Origin: CAVWCQ01 sp963753545
Lineage (GTDB): Bacteria > Chloroflexota > Anaerolineae > Aggregatilineales > Aggregatilineaceae
Length of the DNA: 64,000 nucleotides
Assembly (NCBI GenBank): GCA_963753545.1
Contig: CAVWCQ010000008.1
Coordinates: forward strand, 4,030,001-4,094,000
Reading direction: 5' to 3'
The notes beneath the pieces were generated by a model. It saw only the letters and a program-made list of their open reading frames with translations. It was not told the origin of the DNA and ran no database searches. A program made the translations under genes and the position numbers. Shown piece after piece: positions 54,598 through 63,919 of the stretch. Position 1 is the first letter of the stretch. Every line of letters starts with the position of its first letter.

Positions 54598-55472
54598 GCG
54601 GGCCGTCCTGTTGTTGCGGGCTTGGCTGGTTCTTCAATATCATCTTCTGCATCATCCACAACAGCCACGGTGTGCGATGATAATACATCGTCGGCTGGTG
54701 CGCCCAGGTATGCCTCGATGACCAGCGGATCGCGCTGGACCTGTTCTGGCGTGCCTTCCGAAATCTTGCGCCCATAGTCAAGCACCGTGACCTGATTCGA
54801 AATGCTCATCACGACATTCATATCGTGTTCAATGAGCAAAATCGTCAGGCCGCGTTCGTCACGCAGACGGCGGATGAAATGCATCGTTTCTTCGGTCTCA
54901 TTGGGATTCATCCCGGCGGTTGGCTCATCCAGCAGCAGCAGCTCGGGATCACTCGCCAGGGCGCGGGCGATCTCCAGGCGGCGCTGGTCACCATAAGGCA
55001 AATTCGTTGCCAGGGTATCGCCATCCTGAGCCAGATCAACAAATTCGAGCAGCGTATAGGCTTTCTCTAAAGCTCTGTCTTCTTCCGTCTTGTTGAGCGG
55101 CATGCGCAGCATAGCACCTACGGGCGAACTGAGCAGGTTGGCATGACAGCCGACGAGCACATTTTCAAGCACTGTCATACCGGAGAAGAGGTGGATCGCC
55201 TGGAACGTCCGGGCGACGCCGCGCTTGGTGATCTGATCGGGCCGCAGATTATGAATCATGTGGCCTAGAAAGCAGATTTCCCCTTCTTCTGGCGTATAAA
55301 AGCCGCTAACGCAATTGAAGAAGGTCGTTTTTCCGGCACCATTCGGCCCAATCACACTGGCGATCTGGTTCGGCATAATGATCAGGCTAAGATTATTCAC
55401 CGCTGTGAGGCCGCCAAATCGCTTGGTAACTCCAACTGCCTGAAGCACAGGTTGATCGGTAGATGAAGTCAT
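54594..55472 (-). CDS. livG: branched-chain amino acid ABC transporter ATPase LivG
   Basis: A 292-aa ATPase. Walker A GPNGAGKTT (38-46), FNCVSGFYTP, RTFQAIHLFSGMTVLENV (LivG-type Q-loop) and Walker B LLLDEPTAGMNPNET, the LivG signature. The usual signature motif reads LPYGDQRRLEIARAL, as is normal in LivG. The C-terminal 40 residues are an acidic tail not usual for the family. It overlaps livM and livF by four bases each. Confidence 0.95.
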   Translation of the reverse strand: MTSSTDQPVLQAVGVTKRFGGLTAVNNLSLIIMPNQIASVIGPNGAGKTTFFNCVSGFYTPEEGEICFLGHMIHNLRPDQITKRGVARTFQAIHLFSGMTVLENVLVGCHANLLSSPVGAMLRMPLNKTEEDRALEKAYTLLEFVDLAQDGDTLATNLPYGDQRRLEIARALASDPELLLLDEPTAGMNPNETEETMHFIRRLRDERGLTILLIEHDMNVVMSISNQVTVLDYGRKISEGTPEQVQRDPLVIEAYLGAPADDVLSSHTVAVVDDAEDDIEEPAKPATTGRPA

Positions 55473-57832
55473 GGTTGGCTCTCCTCGGTTGGCTGGTGCC
55501 GGTGGGCAAGCTCACGAGCGCGTTCTTGGAGCTGAGTAGGCGGCATTGGCAGGAGGCCTTTGGGCCGCAGGATCACCATCGCAACCAACAGCGCGCCAAA
55601 TGCCATGATACGGTAGGTGTACAGCTCCCGGAGCACTTCTGGCATACCGATCAGCACGATAGCGCCAATAATGACACCGGGGACGCTGCCCATACCACCG
55701 ATGATCACCAGGCTGAGTACTTCAATCGAGACATCCAGCGTGAAGTTATTGGGGAAAATATTGCGCTGCCGTGCTGCAACCAGCACCCCTCCCAACCCTG
55801 CGAACATGGCACCCATCGCAAAGGCAAGCAGCTTTGTCTGCACCAGATTGACACCCATTGACTGTGCGATATCTTCATCACTGCGCATCGCGTTCCAGGC
55901 ACGCCCGATGCGCGACAGGCGCAGGCGCGTAGAGAAGAAAGCGGTCAGTGCCACGCCGAGCAGGACGAGATAGGTGATCACCAGATACGTCACAGGCCCA
56001 GACGCGCCAGTGGGCAGGGGCCGGGGGATTTTCAAAACACCTTGCGGGCCACCTGTGTAATCCTTCAGGTTGTTGAACATCAGCTTGATGATTTCACCAA
56101 AGCCAAGGGTGACAATTGCCAGATAGTCACCACGCAGCCGCAGGACAGGGATACCGAGCAGCAGGCCGAATATAGCCGAGACCAGCATACCGATGAACAA
56201 CCCCACAACGAAGGGCGGCGTTTCACTGAATATATCTTTGTAAAAACCGGAGCTGTCCAGGATAGCGGAAACGATCAGGCTGGTGAATACAGCGACCAGG
56301 ATCAACAGCATTGTAACCGAGCCTGTCGGGCGAGATGGCAGGTTCAATAACGAGCGATGAGTTTCACTTTGCCTGCTTTGTGCGGATTTCCGGTTGTTCC
56401 ATAAGTAAATTCCTGCGGCAACAACCAGAGCCGCAATGATCATTGTTGTGATACTCCACGCGGTAATGCGAACAACAGTTGCGTCGTTCCCCGGAAACTT
56501 GAGCGCGCCTGTCGTGTCGTCTCGCTGATCAGATGAGAGGAAGGCGTATGCATAAGCGCCGAGGGCAAAGAACGCCACATACCCCAGGTCGAGCAACCCG
56601 GCATAACCAACCACGATATTGAGACCGAGGCCGAGCAGGATATAAATGCCGACCAGTGACAAAACATCATTCTGGTACTGGTTCAGGGTAATGGGCAGCA
56701 AGACAATGCTCCCCACCGCCGCAGCAATAGCAACCTGCTGCTCTAGCCGTCCAGGCATACGCAGTGACCTCACCTGCATGGCGGCCAACCCCAGACCAAC
56801 AGCTACAAGCGCACCAACCGTCAGCGCCTCGCTGCCCTTGGGAGCGCCAGAGGTGGCGATGATATAAGCGTGGTGGGCTGTAATGCGCCAGATACCCAGG
56901 AATACAACGAGTCCGGTCACAACCAGCGTGACAAGCAGACGCAGCGGATAGTTCAACTTCCAATCGTTAGGCTGAGCCAGCCGGATCGCAACCAGACCGC
57001 TAATGACGATCAGAAACGTCGTGAGAAGCTGCACTTCCTGCTGGCTGCTTCCCAATGATACGAACAGGCTCTTGCTGCCAGGCTGTTTGGTCACGGTCAA
57101 CCACAGGAATACGAATGACAAGAGAGGCAAGAGCAGCAGGAACCAGTGAGCAAAGGCACTGATTACAGGCTGCTGCGACAGGCGAGTACGCATTTGCTTT
57201 TGGGTCTGCCCCACGTTGGCGCGGATAGCAGCCCAGGTGACAACAGCGGCAATCAACGCCAGAGCGACGAGCAGCAGCAAAAAGCCATAGAAACCGCCGA
57301 TGTGCAGTTGGATGACAAACCATGCTTTACCTGCCAGCCCCAGCTTCAGATGCAGATCATCTTCCGAGCCTAGCGTCAGACGCATTGGATTGGTGCGCAG
57401 CGCCTCGCCTTCAGGGTATTTGTCTGTCAGAGGATCACGGGCCGGGTTAGGGAAGAGTTCCGACTCTGGAACCCCGGTAAAGACATTCGTCGTTCCGGTC
57501 GATACTGCGTCAAAGTATTTTCCTTTGACATCAACGCCGCTGGCCTGCCACCGGTTAATCTGAGCCATCAGCAGGTAAACCGTGAATGCCGCTACTAACC
57601 CCAGCGCCAAGGCATTTTTTATCACATGGACTAACGGTTCCGCCTTTAAACGGCGGGTCAGCCGGACGCTAAAAATCACCGTTACGAAAAAGAACGAAAA
57701 CAGCGCCAGATTCTCGATATTAATCGGAATACCGATCAGGGTCAGAAAAATAATGATTAGCCCGACCGTAAAACCAGCCCCAATCCCTTTTCGGACGGGA
57801 GCAATAAAGTCTTGAAGGCGTGCGGTTGTCAT
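55469..57832 (-). CDS. livM: branched-chain amino acid ABC transporter permease LivM, enlarged
   Basis: A 787-aa permease; LivM proteins are usually 300-450 aa. The C-terminal 350 residues hold the LivM core (LLGLGLNIVVGYAGLLDLGYVAFFALGAY start region near 420-450, LRLRGDYLAIVTLGFGEI, RIGRAWNAMRSDEDIAQSMGVN, MFAGLGGVL, GGMGSVPGVIIGAIVL). The first 360 residues add about eight further helices and an extracytoplasmic loop (about 75-165). Another 100-residue insert with a helix sits inside the core. The channel partner is LivH. Confidence 0.9.
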   Translation of the reverse strand: MTTARLQDFIAPVRKGIGAGFTVGLIIIFLTLIGIPINIENLALFSFFFVTVIFSVRLTRRLKAEPLVHVIKNALALGLVAAFTVYLLMAQINRWQASGVDVKGKYFDAVSTGTTNVFTGVPESELFPNPARDPLTDKYPEGEALRTNPMRLTLGSEDDLHLKLGLAGKAWFVIQLHIGGFYGFLLLLVALALIAAVVTWAAIRANVGQTQKQMRTRLSQQPVISAFAHWFLLLLPLLSFVFLWLTVTKQPGSKSLFVSLGSSQQEVQLLTTFLIVISGLVAIRLAQPNDWKLNYPLRLLVTLVVTGLVVFLGIWRITAHHAYIIATSGAPKGSEALTVGALVAVGLGLAAMQVRSLRMPGRLEQQVAIAAAVGSIVLLPITLNQYQNDVLSLVGIYILLGLGLNIVVGYAGLLDLGYVAFFALGAYAYAFLSSDQRDDTTGALKFPGNDATVVRITAWSITTMIIAALVVAAGIYLWNNRKSAQSRQSETHRSLLNLPSRPTGSVTMLLILVAVFTSLIVSAILDSSGFYKDIFSETPPFVVGLFIGMLVSAIFGLLLGIPVLRLRGDYLAIVTLGFGEIIKLMFNNLKDYTGGPQGVLKIPRPLPTGASGPVTYLVITYLVLLGVALTAFFSTRLRLSRIGRAWNAMRSDEDIAQSMGVNLVQTKLLAFAMGAMFAGLGGVLVAARQRNIFPNNFTLDVSIEVLSLVIIGGMGSVPGVIIGAIVLIGMPEVLRELYTYRIMAFGALLVAMVILRPKGLLPMPPTQLQERARELAHRHQPTEESQP

Positions 57833-57834
57833 GG

Positions 57835-59382
57835 CTAAACCTTCTTTTCCGAAAGCACTTCACCGAACAGACCCGTTGGCCGGAAGATCAGGATGAGAAC
57901 CAGCAGGCTGAACGCAATCACATCTTTATATTCATTTGGGATACCAAGCATCGTTGGTCCAAATGCTTCGACAAGCCCGAGGAAGAAGCCGCCGAACATT
58001 GCGCCGGGGATGTTGCCGATGCCACCCAACACGGCTGCCGTAAAGGCTTTCAGGCCGGGGATAAAGCCGCTGCGGAAGTTAAACGACAGGTTGTGAAAGC
58101 CCATCATCACCCCGGCTGCTCCGGCTAACATCGCGCCCAGGGCAAATGTGACCACGATGACATGATCAACATCCACACCCATCAATGCGGCAGTGTCCTT
58201 GTCTTCCGCCACAGATCGCATAGCACGCCCTGTTTTAGTACGTTTTACAAAGAGATAAAGCATGATCATCAGAATGATCGAGAAGAAAACAATGACAATG
58301 CCTGTCTTCGTAAGCGGAATCGAACCCAGGCTGCCGATCTGAATTTTGACGGTATCTTTGATTAAGTCGGGCCGTTCATAGAAGCGCTGGCCAGGGCCAA
58401 AAATATTGAGCAGGCTTTGCTGCAAAAAGAAAGAGGCTCCAATAGCGCTGATCAGGGGTGTCAGGCGCGGGGCGCGGCGCAAAGGCCGGTAGGCTACTCG
58501 CTCCACGGTAATCGCCACAAGCATGGACGCTACCATGCCTAACACCAGAACAAAGAACAGTCCCAGCAAGGTAATCACGGCAAGATAGACATTCGGCGCA
58601 AACCCGCCCAATGCCTGCACGAGACCGTAGCCGATTAAGGCTCCAATGGCGAGCCGAATCGGGAGACCAAGATAGCGCTGCATCCACTGGCGAGACCCAC
58701 TCGAAACTTCCTCAGCCTGACGCCGCCGGGTGAATGTGCCGGGTGGTAAAAAGAAGAGGGCAACCAGCAGTGGAATCACCGTTGTCGCCAGAATAGCCGC
58801 TCCATCTTCAAATCTGCCATGTCCGAGGTCGGTCAGATAGAGCAGGGCAAAGTAGCCGCCATAGGTTCCCACGACCAGCACTTCGCCGTGTGCGAAGTTG
58901 ATCATGAATAGGATGCCATAAACCAGCGTATAGCCAAGCGCCACCAGTGCATATACGCCGCCTAAGATCAGTCCATTGGTTAGTTGCTGGCCCCAGAAGG
59001 TGAAGGGGTAGTAGGGGTTATTATGAGCGGTAATGACGGAGCTGATTCGTAGTTCGACGGCCAACAAGACAAATACACCCGCCACATTGATCAGAAGACG
59101 GGTTGACGAAACACTATCCTCTTGGCGCATCCGGTTGGTCAATATAATGAGCGCGGTAAACAACCCAAATCCGGCATAGAGCACCAGCCCGTATCCGAGA
59201 ATTTGCTCAATCGCTTTAAGAAAACTGTCATCGGGGCTGCCCAGCAATTTCGACGTGCGGGCGATCACCCAAAAGACACGTAGAAGAGCCAGCAAAGCCC
59301 CTATACCAAGATATCGACCGCTGAGCTGGTCATAATCCAGATCCAGGCGGTTCAGCCAACGCTCCTGTGTTGCTTGCGCCAT
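57835..59382 (-). CDS. livH: branched-chain amino acid ABC transporter permease LivH, enlarged
   Basis: About 515 aa, against 290-310 for most LivH. The core motifs are NGLILGGVYALVALGYTLVYGILFMINFAHGEV (region 112-145), VAYRPLRRAPRLTPLISAIG, RTKTGRAMRSVAEDKDTAALMGVD and GFIPGLKAFTAAVLGGIGNIPGAM (each a region name, not a match score). The extra length is an N-terminal block with three helices and an insert of about 60 residues after the first core helices. GGAGGA precedes the ATG at 59382, so this is preferred to the upstream ATG at 59439. It is two bases from livM. Confidence 0.9.
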   Translation of the reverse strand: MAQATQERWLNRLDLDYDQLSGRYLGIGALLALLRVFWVIARTSKLLGSPDDSFLKAIEQILGYGLVLYAGFGLFTALIILTNRMRQEDSVSSTRLLINVAGVFVLLAVELRISSVITAHNNPYYPFTFWGQQLTNGLILGGVYALVALGYTLVYGILFMINFAHGEVLVVGTYGGYFALLYLTDLGHGRFEDGAAILATTVIPLLVALFFLPPGTFTRRRQAEEVSSGSRQWMQRYLGLPIRLAIGALIGYGLVQALGGFAPNVYLAVITLLGLFFVLVLGMVASMLVAITVERVAYRPLRRAPRLTPLISAIGASFFLQQSLLNIFGPGQRFYERPDLIKDTVKIQIGSLGSIPLTKTGIVIVFFSIILMIMLYLFVKRTKTGRAMRSVAEDKDTAALMGVDVDHVIVVTFALGAMLAGAAGVMMGFHNLSFNFRSGFIPGLKAFTAAVLGGIGNIPGAMFGGFFLGLVEAFGPTMLGIPNEYKDVIAFSLLVLILIFRPTGLFGEVLSEKKV

Positions 59383-59450
59383 CCTATCCTCCGTAAAGAG
59401 CGCCACCTGGCAGCAGCCAGCCATATCTAACCAGTTCATTTTAAAAGGTG

Positions 59451-59521
59451 GCCCGTCATTATAACTTGACGGGCACCCTATTCGTCAAAATTACACCAGC
59501 GCCATATCTCATGGCGCTGGT
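59451..59521 (-). terminator. paired hairpins between livK and livH
   Basis: First a perfect 11-bp stem, ACCAGCGCCAT (59511-59521 on the minus strand pairs with 59495-59505), followed by TAATTTT, then an 8-bp stem GCCCGTCA/TGACGGGC (59451-59474) followed by CACCTTTT. Such a gap often lets most transcripts stop after the binding-protein gene, so LivK is made in excess over the permease. Confidence 0.65.
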
Positions 59522-59543
59522 GGTTTAGTAAATCACTAACCGG

Positions 59544-60824
59544 TTACTGCGCTGCTTCGGTCGCTGCTGCTTCCGGAGCCACGAGATCTTCTGGAATTTC
59601 CACAGGAACCCATTCGCCATTTTCAACGATGCTGATACCGATTGAACCAGCGCCGCAGTCACCCTTCTCGTCGCAGGTCAAATTGCCGGTCAGGCCTTCG
59701 TAGCCAGCGGTTGTGCGAACAGCCTGGATCAAGGCTTCACGGTCGATCACCAGGTTACCATCTGCATCTACTTCAGAGGCCTTGTCAATCGCCTGGAAGA
59801 TCATCATCGCTGAGTCATAGGCATGATAGTGATAGGGGCCGAGATCCGTGGGATTGGAACCGAACATATCTTCATATTCGGTGTCGAAAGCTTCGGGGCC
59901 AGCAGGATCGACTTCTTCTGGTACGGAGAAGCTTGCGTAGGCACCTTCGGCAGCATCGCCAGCGCCTTCAATAAAGGCCGTGCCGTAGATGCCATCGTCA
60001 CTGAAGAAGATAGCGTCTTCGAGGCCAACTTCCTTCATCTGAGCGACGAGCAGGATCGCCTGTTCCTTATAACCACCAAAGAAGACCGCTTCTGGTTCCT
60101 CAGCAGCAATCAGGGTCAGAACAGGGCGGAAGTCCTGGTCTGCAACGTTGATACCTTCGACGGCAACCACTTCGCCGCCCAGCGCTTCGAACTGCTGCTG
60201 GACAACTTCAACGAGACCCTGGCCGTAAGCGTCGTTGTCGTGCATCAAAGCAAGCTTGGTGACGCCCAGTTCTTTGTAGAGGTAATTCGCGTCTACGGTA
60301 CCCTGAGTGTAGTCACTGATCGGTACACGATTTACAACATCCAGGCCGCGCGCTGTCAATTGGGCGCGGGTGGCACTGGGGGAGACCATCGGAATGCGAG
60401 CTTCTTCATAGATGTCCGAAGCAGCAATGGTCGCTCCAGAGCAGACATGACCAACAACCGCGACGATTTCAGGATTAGAAACGTTGCGATTCGCTACAGT
60501 CGTGCCTTCGTCGGGTGAGCACTGGTCGTCTTCAACAATAAACTCAACCTGGAAGCCTTTGACGCCACCCGCTGCATTGAAGTCAGCGAGGGCAACTTCT
60601 GCGCCATGCTCAATGTCGAGACCCATTTCGGCAATGGGGCCAGTGAGATCGGTGACAACAGCGACTTTGATCGTATCGCCAGGGGCAACAACGACCTTGC
60701 CAGCGTCATCCTGTGCAGCGCGGTTAGACGCTGTGTTCGTATTAGCAGCGTAGACTGGGCTGGCAACCATAATCAGGATTACTGCCAGCAAAAGGGCAAA
60801 ACGCAATGGGTTCAACTTACGCAT
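59544..60824 (-). CDS. livK: branched-chain amino acid ABC transporter substrate-binding protein
   Basis: A 426-aa exported receptor. The signal peptide is MRKLNPLRF then a hydrophobic core ending VYAAN (about residue 27). The type I periplasmic-binding fold has KVAVVTDLTGPIAEMGLDIEHG, VVGHVCSGATIAASDIYEE (ligand Ser/Thr), RVPISDYTQGTVDANYLY and FFSDDGIYGTAF. GGAGAGG precedes the ATG at 60824, chosen over an ATG at 60899. First gene of livKHMGF. The bound ligand could be Leu/Ile/Val or another amino acid or amide. Confidence 0.92.
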   Translation of the reverse strand: MRKLNPLRFALLLAVILIMVASPVYAANTNTASNRAAQDDAGKVVVAPGDTIKVAVVTDLTGPIAEMGLDIEHGAEVALADFNAAGGVKGFQVEFIVEDDQCSPDEGTTVANRNVSNPEIVAVVGHVCSGATIAASDIYEEARIPMVSPSATRAQLTARGLDVVNRVPISDYTQGTVDANYLYKELGVTKLALMHDNDAYGQGLVEVVQQQFEALGGEVVAVEGINVADQDFRPVLTLIAAEEPEAVFFGGYKEQAILLVAQMKEVGLEDAIFFSDDGIYGTAFIEGAGDAAEGAYASFSVPEEVDPAGPEAFDTEYEDMFGSNPTDLGPYHYHAYDSAMMIFQAIDKASEVDADGNLVIDREALIQAVRTTAGYEGLTGNLTCDEKGDCGAGSIGISIVENGEWVPVEIPEDLVAPEAAATEAAQ

Positions 60825-60939
60825 GATGCTTCCTCTCCTCAGCTTTAGCATAATTCTCAACGGCAAAAAACATTTACCCTGCCATTGGCAGGAACACACC
60901 TTAAATAAGTTGTGTTTTCCGATGTTCTACTCTCGCCGT

Positions 60940-61008
60940 ATCACCTCCTTCGATCTCATTTAGAGGTTCTATCTGTATCTATAATACTTATTTTTAATTT
61001 ATAAACAA
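60940..61008 (-). promoter_or_regulatory. promoter and long leader of the liv operon
   Basis: Minus strand TTGTTT (61003-61008), 16-bp spacer, TATTAT (60981-60986). The leader of about 150 bases contains GAAGGAGGTGATA (around 60939-60951), an almost full complement of the 16S 3' tail, with no start codon behind it. No known riboswitch recognised. Confidence 0.5.
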
Positions 61009-61269
61009 GTTAAAGGAAGTATTTGCTCTGAAGTAGGTTTAGGCATTTAGACTATCTCCTGGACAGAGACCATATCATTATGTCCTCTCTGTCAAAATAC
61101 GAGTTTGTTCAAAACAACCAATTACAAAAAACCGTTCGGCCTAATTTCTTTTTAGGTCTTATGGCCCCTGCAAAAACAACCTCGATGCTCTATAGCTTAT
61201 CATCAATATATTTCTTAGACTAACTACAACAACTCCTTTTGGTTCAGAAGAGATGGAGTAAGAAGCCAC
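61009..61269. other. intergenic spacer
   Basis: AT-rich sequence between the liv promoter and the SDR remnant. No gene seen. Confidence 0.45.
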
Positions 61270-61419
61270 ATGTCAAAACCCCTCAGGGAGCAAGTCGTTG
61301 TCATTATTGGTGCATCAGCCAGTATAGGTCGAGCCGCAGCCGCGACGAATTCCCCATTCGGAACCACAAGCCCCGCCGGAACAATAGACGGGGTTTTATT
61401 TTCTGGCAGCCGCTTTTAA
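61270..61419 (+). pseudogene. N-terminal remnant of a short-chain dehydrogenase
   Basis: A 49-codon frame with a GGAG site upstream starts MSKPLREQVVVIIGASASIG, which is the cofactor-binding start of a classical SDR (TGxxxGxG reads IGASASIG). After about 26 codons the similarity stops and the sequence runs into two terminator hairpins. This looks like the surviving 5' end of a deleted gene. It is not related by sequence to the intact SDR at 14812 beyond the fold motif. Confidence 0.6.
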
Positions 61420-61440
61420 ACTAGAAGCGGCTGTTGTTTT
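61371..61440 (+). terminator. two consecutive intrinsic terminators
   Basis: CCCCG (61371-61375) with CGGGG (61389-61393), then TTTTATTTT, followed by CAGCCGCTTT/GAAGCGGCTG (61407-61433) and TTGTTTT. They lie immediately upstream of the MFS ribosome site, so the MFS gene may depend on read-through or on an unseen promoter. Confidence 0.65.
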
Positions 61441-61458
61441 GGTTAAAAGGTGCTGGGT

Positions 61459-62814
61459 GTGGACTTTACTGTTCAGGATGATCTGAGCGACGCTGAAATA
61501 GAAGCGGGCCTTCGTAATCTTATCCGCGAGAACCTGTTCAATCAGGTGATGGTGTCTCTGACCAGCGGCGTATTTCTGGTCGCTTTTGCTGCCCAACTCC
61601 ATGCCTCGAATTTTGTGATCGGGCTGCTTGCCGCCATCAGCCCGCTGGCCCAAACGATCCAACTGCCCGCCATTGCCCTCGTTGAGCGTGTCCGCAATCG
61701 GCGGAAGATATCGGTGATTGCAACGGTTTTTGCCCGCTCGATGTGGTTGCTTATTGCATTGATTCCGTTCCTGGTGCCGAACCGGAACGGGCTTATCCTG
61801 CTTCTGCTGGGTTATGCGGTGCATTCCAGCTTTGTCGCGATCTCCAACTGTAGCTTCGCATCCTGGGTCCGAGACCTTGTTCCAGCCGAACGAATGGGCG
61901 CGTTTTTCTCGCGGCGGATGTCACTTTCGGCTGCGCTCGGCATGATCCTGGGGCTGCTCAGCGCGCTGTATATGAACCAGTGGAAGCGGTTTTTCCCGGA
62001 GCATCAGCTTATCGCTTATTCAGGACTCTTCCTGGTGGGCGGCATCGGCGGGCTGATCGGAATCCTTCGCTTCACGGCGCGCATTCCCGAACGGCGTATG
62101 CGTCCCTCAGAAGGACGATTCGTTCACCTGCTGGCGCTTCCCTTCAGAGATACCAACTTTCGATCCTTAATTGCGTTCGAGGGATCATGGAGTTTCGCCA
62201 TCAACCTGGCTGTTCCATTTTTCACTGTGTATATGCTGCGCTCGCTCAAGTTCGAGCTAACCGCGATCATCCTCCTGACGACACTCAGCCAGTTGACGAA
62301 TATTCTATTCTTACGGGCATGGGGCAGGTTATCCGATCAGTATGGAAATAAACCCATTCTGAGGGCGTGCAGCACCCTGTTTGTCCTGTGCATTCTGGCA
62401 TGGACTTTCACCACGCTGCCAGGACGGTACGCACTCACCATTCCTCTGCTAATCATCATCCACGCGGCGCAAGGAATCGCATTAGCCGGAGTCGCTCTGG
62501 CAATAAACAATATGGGCCTCCGGCTGGCTCCCCCTGGTCATGCAACGCCTTACCTGGCGGCGAGAAGTCTGATTAACTCGATTGCCGCAAGTCTGGCTCC
62601 GATCCTGGGCGGGGTAATGGCCGATGCCTTCCAGAATCAAAGCCTGTTGACCTTGCAGCACTGGGATTTCCCTTTTTTGGCAGCCTTTGTCCTGGGTCTA
62701 TTCGCGATTTACCGGCTGGCAAAAGTTCAGGAAAGTGACAATATTTCGCGCCGCGCCGTGATACAAGCACTGATAAAAGAAGTCCGGCAGGGCGCGCGCA
62801 AACCCTCAAACTGA
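61459..62814 (+). CDS. MFS transporter
   Basis: A 451-aa protein with twelve predicted helices and the loops ALVERVRNRRKISVI (after helix 2) and RAWGRLSDQYGNKPIL (after helix 8). SFASWVRDLVPAERMGAFFSRR is a pattern seen in MFS proteins of unknown substrate from Chloroflexota and other phyla. GTG at 61459 with AAAAGG eight bases upstream is preferred to the GTG at 61450. The gene follows the SDR remnant and stands alone on the plus strand. Confidence 0.82.
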   Translation: MDFTVQDDLSDAEIEAGLRNLIRENLFNQVMVSLTSGVFLVAFAAQLHASNFVIGLLAAISPLAQTIQLPAIALVERVRNRRKISVIATVFARSMWLLIALIPFLVPNRNGLILLLLGYAVHSSFVAISNCSFASWVRDLVPAERMGAFFSRRMSLSAALGMILGLLSALYMNQWKRFFPEHQLIAYSGLFLVGGIGGLIGILRFTARIPERRMRPSEGRFVHLLALPFRDTNFRSLIAFEGSWSFAINLAVPFFTVYMLRSLKFELTAIILLTTLSQLTNILFLRAWGRLSDQYGNKPILRACSTLFVLCILAWTFTTLPGRYALTIPLLIIIHAAQGIALAGVALAINNMGLRLAPPGHATPYLAARSLINSIAASLAPILGGVMADAFQNQSLLTLQHWDFPFLAAFVLGLFAIYRLAKVQESDNISRRAVIQALIKEVRQGARKPSN

Positions 62815-62870
62815 AAGTGCGTATAATGAGCCAGTGTTGTTTGGCGCATCCCCCACTTGCCAGGAGATAA

Positions 62871-63767
62871 ATGATGAACACGCCAGGACTAAACCACATT
62901 ATCCTGACCGTATCCGATCTGAACCGTTCGCGTGCCTTTTACCGCGATCTGCTAGGTTTTCACACCTTTGATGTCAAAACCGAAACCGTCGAGTGGTTTT
63001 ATATGCCTGTTGGTGATCTGACTGTCTGGTTTCTGACACACAACAGCATCCCTCCTGGCGATCAGTTCAGCGAGTTTCGGATCGGCCTGGATCACCTTGC
63101 GTTTACGGCTCCTACCGAAACGGCTTTGCACGATCTGACCAGCAAACTGCGGAAGGCCGGGGTTGAAACAATGGGCGTTGAGACCTTCTTCACGGGGAAC
63201 AAGTATGTCGTCTTTCGCGATCCCGACAATATTCAGCTTGAGTACTGGATGGAAGAATCGGGCGAGCTTCCGCAGGATTTCCAGATAACAACCGGCAGCA
63301 CAATTCGCCGGGCAGAATTTGCGGATTTTCTGGTGAAAGCCAAACGGGTGACGTATGCCTCGATGGGTGATCAATATAAGATAACCAATCCTGCCCTGCC
63401 TGATTCCCACCAGTTGGAATACAGTGAAGGCCCATTCCTTTACCGGGACATCTACTTCGGAGGCAATTATTTCGTCGGGCAAGAAGTTGTGCATCATAAC
63501 GGCACACCGATCTGGTCGATGGCCTATGGCGGCGGCTTCTGGAGGCAAGATATTGATATCACGGCTTTCAACGAAATCTTCGGTGAGGCACTGCGGCTGG
63601 TAGGACCAGAGCGTCCTTATCGCGGTCCGGATCGCTACAGCAAGGGCGATTATGAGTACACGGATCATACGCATGGTGGCATCGAACGCTTTCAGGGCCT
63701 TGAAGGTATCACCTTCAAAAATCGTCCCATTTACTCCCTGCGCTATCTCGGCGGTTTCCTTAAATAA
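62871..63767 (+). CDS. VOC (glyoxalase-fold) domain fused to DUF5680
   Basis: A 298-aa protein. Residues 1-130 are a vicinal-oxygen-chelate domain: HIILTVSDLNRSRAFYRDLLGF at the start, LDHLAF, and FRDPDNIQLEYWM with the metal Glu. Residues 150-298 match the DUF5680 pattern: ADFLVKAKRVTYA, GPFLYRDIYFGGNYFVGQEVV (region) and WSMAYGGG. AGGAG precedes two adjacent ATG codons (62871, 62874), and the second has the better spacing. A TATAAT lies at 62822-62827. The reaction is unknown. Confidence 0.8.
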   Translation: MMNTPGLNHIILTVSDLNRSRAFYRDLLGFHTFDVKTETVEWFYMPVGDLTVWFLTHNSIPPGDQFSEFRIGLDHLAFTAPTETALHDLTSKLRKAGVETMGVETFFTGNKYVVFRDPDNIQLEYWMEESGELPQDFQITTGSTIRRAEFADFLVKAKRVTYASMGDQYKITNPALPDSHQLEYSEGPFLYRDIYFGGNYFVGQEVVHHNGTPIWSMAYGGGFWRQDIDITAFNEIFGEALRLVGPERPYRGPDRYSKGDYEYTDHTHGGIERFQGLEGITFKNRPIYSLRYLGGFLK

Positions 63768-63773
63768 GTCATA

Positions 63774-63798
63774 AAGGGGGACGACATTCCCCCTTTTT
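63774..63798 (+). terminator. terminator of the VOC-DUF5680 gene
   Basis: AAGGGGGA (63774-63781) pairs with TCCCCCTT (63788-63795), with a run of T to 63798. It begins seven bases after the stop codon. Confidence 0.85.
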
Positions 63799-63919
63799 AT
63801 AGGACACTTGGCCCATCAAAAAGTGGTCCGATAGACCGCTTGGCAAACCCCCTCTCTGCCTCATTTCTCCATCTCCTCTCTTTTTTATACTGAAGGTGAT
63901 AGCGGAAACAGGAGGCTCG

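Noticed and set aside
60930..60955. ATCACCTCCTTC on the plus strand, like the 3' end of 16S rRNA
   Set aside because: Only about 12 bases match and no other 16S sequence is near. It is better explained as a Shine-Dalgarno-like element on the minus strand.
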